Source: an uncultured Flavobacteriales bacterium
Lineage (GTDB): Bacteria; Bacteroidota; Bacteroidia; UBA10329
Direction of reading: 5' to 3'
Length of the DNA: 37,900 bases
NCBI GenBank assembly: GCA_937900875.1
Contig: CALCGD010000293.1
Coordinates: 1 to 37,900, forward strand
A program made the position numbers and the translations under genes. The notes below the pieces were generated by a model that made no database searches, was not told where the DNA came from, and saw nothing but the letters and a program-made list of their open reading frames with translations. Below, piece after piece: positions 16,352 through 22,546 of this stretch. Each line of letters opens with the position of its first letter. Position 1 is the first letter of the stretch.

Positions 16352-17738
16352 TCTCGCTCATTTTGCGGTTTTGCAAATGACTTTTTGCCCACAAGCTCAA
16401 TTCTTCGGTTCCTATTGTCCTCCTTTTTTTCGAATCATTCATGATGCTGTCTAGTTCCTCACTAAAGGCCACAAGCTTAGTTCTGAATTCTGTTTGATCT
16501 GAACTCAATGGCATGCCTTTCAGGTAGTTTAAGACTAACCGTTCAAATTCGTGCAAGCGATTTTTCTTTTGAAGAAACCGATAGGCAGATCTAGTAAAAG
16601 ATTCAACGAGATCTACATGACCAAGTTCAAAATGAATAATCGGTAGCAGTAAAATGCCGACAAATCGTTGGTCTTGCTTTATTTCACTTGAATCGGTCAT
16701 CATTGGTTCAATCCAATTCAAGGCATCTTTGAATCTATGCATTACAAAATACATCACCATAATATTGAATCGAAATGCGATTTTCCTTGCCTGGTTGACC
16801 TTCGCTTCATACTTAACAAGACCTTGCTCTATAATTGGGACTAGAGCCACAGCCTTTTCAAATTCTCCATGGTTAATGTAGAAGAGGTGTTCCTGGAAAT
16901 AGACGTTCTGAAATACTTCTCCTTCCTCATTAAATGAACTAGTAGGAAGGGATTTCATTTCTTCCAATGCCTTGGTAAACCAGTCTTCTTCTTTAGCCGA
17001 AAGAGCACGAGCCATTAGGTTTGCCAAGCATACTTTGTAATTCAGGGCGTCCTCAGTTTTTAGATGCTCCGCACGCTGGTAGATTTCATATTCATTTTTC
17101 GTATGCTGAAAACTCGCTTTCCAATTCCGTTGTAAATGGAAATAGTTGCTATTAGCTCGTTCAAAAAGACACTGAAGTCTATAAGAGTCGCCAATACGAG
17201 TTCGATAACGCTCCACTTCCATGTATAACATTTCCACCCTGTTATTAACGGTAGAATCCTGCATATCTGCCCCAGATCTTAAAACACTAAACAGCTCCCT
17301 GTTTTTCGCTTGCAATTCCAACTCACTTTCCTGCGTGATGAAAAGTTGCTTCTGCTCGTTAATTAGCTGAACAACTGGTTTAGTTAGGTGCTTCTTTTCA
17401 AACTCAATCACAAAACCTGTTTGCCTCAACAGAATCTCCTTTAATAAATGGAATCGTTCAGCATTGGTAGCTAACTCCTTGGCTTTAAGCAAAGCTTTTT
17501 CACGTAGGTCATTTAGACCTTTTTCTTGGTAAAAGATTTCATCCTGCAGCAGTTCGTTAATCTTATTGTCCACGGTTCTACCTGAATGAAACAAGCGCAT
17601 CTGCTTCATTATTTGTTCGCGCAACTGTTTCTTTTCTGCAGATAGGTATTTAACGAATGGCTTTTTGGCGTGCTTCTCTTTTAGTTTCTGTTCATCATAT
17701 TCATCTCCTTGAGCATCCATAGCCTCAAATAGCTGCAT
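16338..17738 (-). CDS. Helical (TPR-like) Bacteroidota protein, N-terminus displaced by frameshift
   Basis: The 466-residue open frame is rich in Leu, Glu, Lys and amphipathic helices and has no signal peptide, so it looks like a cytoplasmic TPR-type repeat protein. The start of this frame (MQLFEAMDAQ, followed by EYDEQKLKEKH and FVKYLSAEKKQLREQIMKQMR) matches the interior of a Bacteroidota family. In that family a further ~35 residues precede it, with a TPSEKRYF motif. Exactly such a sequence lies upstream in another frame (17749-17838). The ATG at 17738 is therefore probably not the ancestral start. Function is unknown. The stop overlaps the end of the deiminase-like gene by 14 bases. Confidence 0.7.
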   Translation of the reverse strand: MQLFEAMDAQGDEYDEQKLKEKHAKKPFVKYLSAEKKQLREQIMKQMRLFHSGRTVDNKINELLQDEIFYQEKGLNDLREKALLKAKELATNAERFHLLKEILLRQTGFVIEFEKKHLTKPVVQLINEQKQLFITQESELELQAKNRELFSVLRSGADMQDSTVNNRVEMLYMEVERYRTRIGDSYRLQCLFERANSNYFHLQRNWKASFQHTKNEYEIYQRAEHLKTEDALNYKVCLANLMARALSAKEEDWFTKALEEMKSLPTSSFNEEGEVFQNVYFQEHLFYINHGEFEKAVALVPIIEQGLVKYEAKVNQARKIAFRFNIMVMYFVMHRFKDALNWIEPMMTDSSEIKQDQRFVGILLLPIIHFELGHVDLVESFTRSAYRFLQKKNRLHEFERLVLNYLKGMPLSSDQTEFRTKLVAFSEELDSIMNDSKKRRTIGTEELSLWAKSHLQNRKMSEIIGD

Positions 17739-17748
17739 ATAGTTGCTT

Positions 17749-17838
17749 TTAGCATCTCCACCTTTTGAAGCTGAAGTACCTTTTTTCGGAAGGCGTTAGG
17801 GTCTTAATAAGCTGAAAAAGTTCGTCTTGATTGGACAT
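17749..17838 (-). pseudogene. Out-of-frame N-terminal segment of the gene at 16338-17738
   Basis: From the ATG at 17838 this frame reads MSNQDELFQLIKTLTPSEKR, then YF and seven more codons to a TAA ending at 17749. It matches the expected family N-terminus. The downstream frame is open only after a TAA at 17796-17798, so the frames must cross between 17795 and 17749. The net change is +1 (or -2). Two small deletions near 17770-17777 would restore RYFKL, and loss of one A from the six-A run would also restore a frame. It may be a real mutation, a sequencing error or, less likely, programmed frameshifting. Confidence 0.6.
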
Positions 17839-18028
17839 ATAACAAGGAATTTGCTCTAAAATACGGCTTTCAATCCTCTTCTCAAATCCTAACGGCTAAT
17901 AGTTGTTTTTAGCTATCAATCACTTGTTAAGTATTTGATAATCAGCAGATAAACGTTATGACCATTTATGGCTATTTGGACAAAAAGCATGGTCAGACTT
18001 CCTAGAACTGACAAAAAGTTGGTTAGGG

Positions 18029-18055
18029 TTGAGGCAGACCCCCAAAGTATGTTTG
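18029..18055 (+). promoter_or_regulatory. Candidate promoter of the TPR-TPR-LuxR operon
   Basis: TATGTTTG (18048-18055) is an exact -7 element. TTG at 18029-18031 lies 16 bases upstream, slightly shorter than the usual 17-23. Predicted transcription start is near 18061, giving a leader of about 45 bases. The rest of 17839-18107 holds no gene or other feature that I can support. Confidence 0.5.
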
Positions 18056-18107
18056 ACATCGAATTCAAACAATAGGCGCCATTAACTAATCAACAAAACT
18101 CAAAATC

Positions 18108-18770
18108 ATGAAAACGTTAAACAAAAATGAAGAAGTGAGTGTGAGCATGAAAGCCGCACTTAACAGGACAGATACCACCCCTCGTCCAAAAATTGGGGAC
18201 AATGACGGAATCTCTGATAAAGCAATGAACCTGATTATCACACTCTTAATGATTCTTACCATGGGCATTAGCATTGCAACTGCCGCTCCAACCGAGGATG
18301 TGAAGTATAGAATCATTCTGCGACAGGCTATGCTAGACATGGACAGAATGGATTACGATAAGGCCATTACAAAATTGTTGGAAGTACGGGCCAACACGGA
18401 AGAAACGGCCAATGTGAATCACATGTTGGGTCTTTGCTACCTCTACGGAGAGGGTTCTGCTGAAAAAGCGGCTTTCTACCTGAACCGTGCTGCAGAACAC
18501 ATTTCTGCCGAATATGAGGAGTGGGATTTAGATGAGACGAATGCACCGGTGCAAACTGCTTATCACTTGGCAAAAGCTTACGAAGAATTGCAAGATTTTG
18601 CAAAAGCAGCCAAATTCTACGGACAATTCCTCACCTATTTGGAAAGTGATGCTCAATTGGCTTCTGCTAGAACAAAGGAGATAATTAGTCGAAACGCCAG
18701 TAAATGTGAGCAAGCAGCTTTAGAAACGGGAGAAACTACAATCCCTGTAAATGTAGTGTTGAACAAATAA
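18108..18770 (+). CDS. TPR protein with an N-terminal membrane segment
   Basis: The 220-residue protein has a polar N-terminal stretch (1-37), then a hydrophobic segment (about 39-58) and a periplasmic-looking TPR region. The repeats resemble the N-terminal TPR module of Bacteroidota PD40-OmpA (PorE-like) proteins: YDKAITKLLEV, NVNHMLGLCYL, KAAFYLNRAAEHIS, then APVQTAYHLAKAYEELQDF and AAKFYGQFLTYL. Propeller and OmpA domains are absent. It is probably anchored in the inner membrane with the TPRs outside; alternatively Met40 starts a signal peptide. It is followed after 11 bases by a second TPR gene of similar layout and then a LuxR-type gene. Confidence 0.8.
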   Translation: MKTLNKNEEVSVSMKAALNRTDTTPRPKIGDNDGISDKAMNLIITLLMILTMGISIATAAPTEDVKYRIILRQAMLDMDRMDYDKAITKLLEVRANTEETANVNHMLGLCYLYGEGSAEKAAFYLNRAAEHISAEYEEWDLDETNAPVQTAYHLAKAYEELQDFAKAAKFYGQFLTYLESDAQLASARTKEIISRNASKCEQAALETGETTIPVNVVLNK

Positions 18771-18781
18771 TCTTAGAAATC

Positions 18782-19333
18782 ATGAAAACAATCAAAACAA
18801 TAGTACCAGCAATTTTAATCGGAATCTTATTCCTAATGCAATCGGGAAGCGCAAAGGCTCAAATGAGCGAGTACAAATTCAAACAACTGTTTGACCAGGC
18901 TTTTCAGCTAACAATTTCTGAAGAGTATAACCAAGCATTTCCAATCTGGAGACGACTGGTGAAAGTTGACAAAAAGCACGGTCAGGTTCTTTATTTCTAT
19001 TCTGTTTGTCGGTTTAAGGCCTTGGGTTCTTACACATCTACAGAAGCCATGCTACGCAGCGCAGCTAATAGAACCGATTACTACAACCAAATTGGAAGAG
19101 CTGAGGACAAAACAGCACCAGTTAAGGCTTGGTTTTATCTAGGCGAGGCATATGCAGAAAGCGCACAGTACAAAGGAGCTATTGAAGCGTATCGGAACTA
19201 CATGAGCTGCATTCCAATGGCATCTCTGGATCATAAGCGAGAGGTAATCGCAAAAATCAAGGAGATGAAGGAACAGCTTCGGTTGACTAAGGAGTATGGA
19301 AACACCTCTCTAATTGCAAGCCAGAAGCCATGA
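18782..19333 (+). CDS. Secreted TPR protein
   Basis: The 183-residue protein begins with a signal peptide (1-26, ending SAKAQ) and then TPR-like helices: EEYNQAFPIWRRLVKVD, QVLYFYSVCRFKALG, and APVKAWFYLGEAYAESAQY followed by AIEAYRNYM. The order matches the preceding protein segment by segment, so the two look like diverged paralogs. It is a free-standing copy of the TPR module otherwise fused to PD40 and OmpA domains. The stop overlaps the ATG of the LuxR-type gene by four bases (ATGA), so translation is coupled. Confidence 0.8.
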   Translation: MKTIKTIVPAILIGILFLMQSGSAKAQMSEYKFKQLFDQAFQLTISEEYNQAFPIWRRLVKVDKKHGQVLYFYSVCRFKALGSYTSTEAMLRSAANRTDYYNQIGRAEDKTAPVKAWFYLGEAYAESAQYKGAIEAYRNYMSCIPMASLDHKREVIAKIKEMKEQLRLTKEYGNTSLIASQKP

Positions 19334-19668
19334 ACGACCCGAGAGCTAAGAGACCAACCACTGCCGATTTGATTGATACTAGACATCAAGAATGGATAAA
19401 ATCGCTGAAAGTGGAGAGAAAAGGAACTGAACCGATAGTTATTAATCTTCCAGCAGATAAATGGGGGAAAACGGCCAAAGGATTATCAGAAAGAGAGTTG
19501 GAAGTATTACAACTGGTATCGTTCGGATGTAGTTCTGCAAAAGTGGCAGAGAAGCTGTTTATCAGTACTCACACCGTTACTAATCACAGGAAGAACATGC
19601 TGAGCCGATCGAGATGTGGAAATCTGGCAGAACTAGTAAGAGTTGCAATTGAGGAGAACCTGCTTTAA
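19330..19668 (+). CDS. LuxR-type HTH protein without receiver domain
   Basis: The 112-residue protein carries a C-terminal LuxR/GerE helix-turn-helix (about 50-108): GLSERELEVLQLVSFGCSS, then AKVAEKLFISTHTVTNHRKN with the recognition helix near 80-92. The N-terminal 50 residues are polar and match no receiver or autoinducer domain. Full-length regulators of this class are about 200 residues, so it is a DNA-binding module alone, presumably controlled by its level or by a partner protein. It is the third gene of the TPR-TPR-LuxR operon. Its last codons form one arm of a terminator hairpin. Confidence 0.87.
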   Translation: MNDPRAKRPTTADLIDTRHQEWIKSLKVERKGTEPIVINLPADKWGKTAKGLSERELEVLQLVSFGCSSAKVAEKLFISTHTVTNHRKNMLSRSRCGNLAELVRVAIEENLL

Positions 19669-19688
19669 GGAGCAGGTTCTTCTTTTTT
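19655..19688. terminator. Bidirectional terminator containing both stop codons
   Basis: AGAACCTGCT (19655-19664) and AGCAGGTTCT (19671-19680) form a perfect 10-base stem with a 6-base loop, followed by TCTTTTTT on the plus strand. Both stop codons of the convergent LuxR and exosortase genes lie at or in the loop, so the hairpin also encodes the last residues of both proteins. The T tract favours termination of the plus-strand operon. Confidence 0.75.
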
Positions 19689-20210
19689 GTACCTGTTTAC
19701 CCACATTACAAAAAGGAAGAAAATGAAGATGAAAGCAATAATATTAAAGACATCGTGATGATCGACAAAATCTCCTTTTTTGAGCAACAAAAACGAAAGA
19801 CAAAGACCTACTACACGGGCAATATTTATGAGTTGCATTCCAATCAAACCCATAGGAATAAACCACATTCTATCTTTCCATTTTCCAGGAAATGAAATAA
19901 TCAAAGCGGAAAGGGTAAACATCATGTCAATGCCCAAACAGAAGTTCCTAACGTGTATGTTAAATTCAAGATCATATAAATCGAGGTAACGCTGATTAAC
20001 TACCTCGGCTCCGTAGCCAAGGAGGTTCAAAATCCAAGCACTAGGTTCGACCAAAAACAAAAGCACGTAATGCACAAAGTGGCCATAAAGTGTGCTGATT
20101 ACTGGTAAACTCCAAACATTTGGACTAAACCACCAGAAGTAGAATCCACAGAGGGCACCAAGCTTTACTAAAAAGCCTATGACGTCCATATTTTTTCTAA
20201 TGAAATCCAT
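19665..20210 (-). CDS. Exosortase/archaeosortase family protein
   Basis: The 181-residue multi-pass membrane protein contains the catalytic triad of exosortases in order: C91 in VRNFCLGIDM, R132 in NIARVV, and H151/H152 in DHHDVFN, each at the expected end of a hydrophobic helix. The order and fold match the family, which cleaves PEP-CTERM-like sorting signals and attaches the cargo to the envelope. No PEP-CTERM cargo or exosortase-associated gene is recognisable in the window, so it appears orphan here. It lies 25 bases downstream of hemW on the minus strand, probably as the last gene of that operon. The exact subtype is not determined. Confidence 0.78.
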   Translation of the reverse strand: MDFIRKNMDVIGFLVKLGALCGFYFWWFSPNVWSLPVISTLYGHFVHYVLLFLVEPSAWILNLLGYGAEVVNQRYLDLYDLEFNIHVRNFCLGIDMMFTLSALIISFPGKWKDRMWFIPMGLIGMQLINIARVVGLCLSFLLLKKGDFVDHHDVFNIIAFIFIFFLFVMWVNRYKKEEPAP

Positions 20211-20235
20211 TGTGGGTCAAATGTAACCTACCATC

Positions 20236-21354
20236 CTAAAAGAATAGCTCCGAAGTCAATTTATCGGTTAGGAGCACTCCGGTCTTGGTAAGGGTTATTT
20301 TATCTGAATCAAACTTAAAGTGTCCAGTTTGGTAAGCCATAGCTTGGGCCAAAACTTCATTCCATGCACCAAGTCTAATTTTCTCCAATTCGACTTTTTG
20401 TACTCCCCATATTGTTCGTAATCCAATCATTATTTGCTCATTCAAACGATCGGTGTCAGACAGAAGTTCGCTTTCGAAAAATGGTTTGTCCTGAAGAATA
20501 GCTGTACAATAGGCCGCATTACTGCGCAAATTCCATTGTCTAGATTTTCCATTAAAGGAATGGGCCGAAGGACCAATTCCTAGGTACGATTTGCCTTTCC
20601 AGTAGCTGGAATTATGCTTCGAAATAAAGCCATCTTTCGCATAGTTGCTGGTTTCGTAATGCTCAAAACCATGATTTGGTAGAAAATCCATGTTCATCAT
20701 CAAAAACTGCTGAGCCAACTTTTCGTCAGGTAATTTTTGCTCACCTTTTCTGATTCTACTTTCAAGTACAGTTTTCTTTTCTATTGTCAATCCGTAGCTG
20801 GAAATGTGCTGAATATTGAGCGAATTGGCTTTCTCAAGATTAAAGTTCCAATCGTTTTTCGTTTGATCTGGTAGACCAAAAATCAGGTCAATACTTATAT
20901 TGTTGAATCCAAGATTTTGTGCTTGTATTATTGCCGCTTCCGCCTCTGCTGAGGTATGCATTCTGTTCATCCAAATAAGCTCAGAATCAATGAAGGATTG
21001 TGTTCCCAAACTCAACCTGTTAACGCCTATCGATTTAAGCTCTTTCAGCTTTTTGATAGACAAATCTTCAGGGTTGGCTTCAAGAGTTATTTCAGCGTTC
21101 AATTCAACCGAATGAAACCGCAAAATTTGAGCAAGAATTAGATTTAAATCTTTGGTTGATAAGAGGGAAGGAGTACCGCCACCGAAGTAAATAGTGCCAA
21201 TCGATTCGCTGTCCAAATAATCTTTCTGGAGTTCAATTTCTTTCAGAATTGCCTCAACAACTTGATCCGAATTCTTCAAGTTTGTAGTGAAATGAAAATC
21301 ACAATAGTGGCAAGCCCTCCGGCAGAAAGGAATGTGAATGTAAATTCCAGCCAT
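20236..21354 (-). CDS. hemW: Radical SAM heme chaperone HemW
   Basis: The 372-residue protein begins MAGIYIHIPFCRRACHYCDF, with the CxxxCxxC cluster at C11, C15 and C18 that binds the 4Fe-4S cluster and SAM. It continues with the family motif IYFGGGTPSLL (about 54-64), ITLEANPEDL and RLSLGTQSF. Length and the absence of the N-terminal extension of HemN favour HemW, which inserts or delivers heme, rather than the coproporphyrinogen oxidase. The ATG overlaps the TAA of the upstream histidine kinase gene by one base (TAATG), so the two are coupled. A small exosortase gene follows 25 bases later. Confidence 0.92.
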   Translation of the reverse strand: MAGIYIHIPFCRRACHYCDFHFTTNLKNSDQVVEAILKEIELQKDYLDSESIGTIYFGGGTPSLLSTKDLNLILAQILRFHSVELNAEITLEANPEDLSIKKLKELKSIGVNRLSLGTQSFIDSELIWMNRMHTSAEAEAAIIQAQNLGFNNISIDLIFGLPDQTKNDWNFNLEKANSLNIQHISSYGLTIEKKTVLESRIRKGEQKLPDEKLAQQFLMMNMDFLPNHGFEHYETSNYAKDGFISKHNSSYWKGKSYLGIGPSAHSFNGKSRQWNLRSNAAYCTAILQDKPFFESELLSDTDRLNEQIMIGLRTIWGVQKVELEKIRLGAWNEVLAQAMAYQTGHFKFDSDKITLTKTGVLLTDKLTSELFF

Positions 21355-22508
21355 TAGGCTTTATTCAACGTAATTCTGAAGGTTGTCCCTTTGTCTATTT
21401 CCGACTGTTTCACCACAATTTTACCGCTGTGATATTGCTCAACAATTCGTTTTGTGAGAGATAGTCCAAGTCCCCAGCCACGCTTTTTACTTGTGTATCC
21501 GGGCTGAAAAACAGTCTCAAATTTTGAACGTGCTATTCCCTTGCCGGTATCAGATACGTCTATCGTTATGTCCGAATTTTGCTCAGTCAGTTCTACATGA
21601 ATTGCACCGGTTCCTTCCATTGCGTCAATGGCATTGCGGCATAAATTTTCTACCACCCATGCAAAAAGAGGTACGTTAATCGGTACTGTTAATTCTTCCA
21701 AATTGTTTGATTCGAAGGTAAACTGAACCTTTTTAGAGCTTCTAGTTCGCATGTAATCTATGCTTTCGTCAAGCACTGCAACTATTCTTTCCGGAACCAA
21801 ATCTGGAACCGACCCGATTTTCGAGAATCGTTCGGTGATGGTTTCTAAACGAGACACATCTTTGGCCATGTCGTCCAAAGTGGCCGAATCCACATTTTTC
21901 AATCTCAGGTACTCTATCCAGGCAATTAACGAAGAAAGAGGCGTGCCTAATTGGTGGGCAGTTTCCTTCGCCATTCCAACCCAAACTTGATCCTGCTCGG
22001 CTTTGCGAGCAAAACTGAAGGCGAAATAAGCCACCAAAATGAACACAGAAATAATACCAAGGCTTACATACGGGTAATATTTAAGTTGATAGAATAGATC
22101 GGAGTTATCATAATGAATATAGTTTTTGGTGCCGCCATATAGCTCAATTTCTATAGGTTCATTTCTGGCCAGAATTCGATTGAATTGCACTGCTTGATAC
22201 ACCGTATCGCTGCTTTTTTCGTCATCAAAATTTCGCAGAGAAATAATCTTCGAGTCGCCATCAGTTAGAATGAGCGGGATGGTGGTGTTCGATTTAACAA
22301 CCTCAAAAACAAAGCTTAAATCTGCATTCTGATCTGCGGATGTTGCCAGAAATTTCGTGCCCTTTGCCCACAATTCAACCTTATGCCTCTCCTGAATGGC
22401 CAAGCGCTGCACCAACCGATTTGTGTAGTACAAAGACCCCACGCCAATTAGTAATGCGATAGCTACAAGAAGCAGCTTCCAACGTTGCTTTTTAGAGTAA
22501 ATATTCAC
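21354..22508 (-). CDS. Sensor histidine kinase (no partner regulator nearby)
   Basis: The 384-residue protein has two transmembrane helices (about 11-29 and 147-167) flanking a sensor region of about 115 residues. The H box is KETAHQLGTPLSSLIAW, with H185 as the phosphoacceptor. The ATPase domain carries the N box (VVENLCRNAIDAM, N282), DTGKGIA at 310-316 and GWGLGL at 334-339, so all motifs are intact. There is no HAMP domain and no response regulator gene in the neighbourhood; the closest regulator, the LuxR-type gene, lies beyond hemW and the exosortase on the other strand. It is downstream of the AsmA-like gene by 38 bases. Confidence 0.92.
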   Translation of the reverse strand: MNIYSKKQRWKLLLVAIALLIGVGSLYYTNRLVQRLAIQERHKVELWAKGTKFLATSADQNADLSFVFEVVKSNTTIPLILTDGDSKIISLRNFDDEKSSDTVYQAVQFNRILARNEPIEIELYGGTKNYIHYDNSDLFYQLKYYPYVSLGIISVFILVAYFAFSFARKAEQDQVWVGMAKETAHQLGTPLSSLIAWIEYLRLKNVDSATLDDMAKDVSRLETITERFSKIGSVPDLVPERIVAVLDESIDYMRTRSSKKVQFTFESNNLEELTVPINVPLFAWVVENLCRNAIDAMEGTGAIHVELTEQNSDITIDVSDTGKGIARSKFETVFQPGYTSKKRGWGLGLSLTKRIVEQYHSGKIVVKQSEIDKGTTFRITLNKA

Positions 22509-22546
22509 CTAGCTATTGTGGTTTTGAGCAGTTGTAAATGTAGGTC

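Noticed and set aside
17839-18107. Possible small gene in the largest gap
   Set aside because: No frame longer than a few dozen codons with a plausible start was seen; only the promoter at 18029-18055 is supported.
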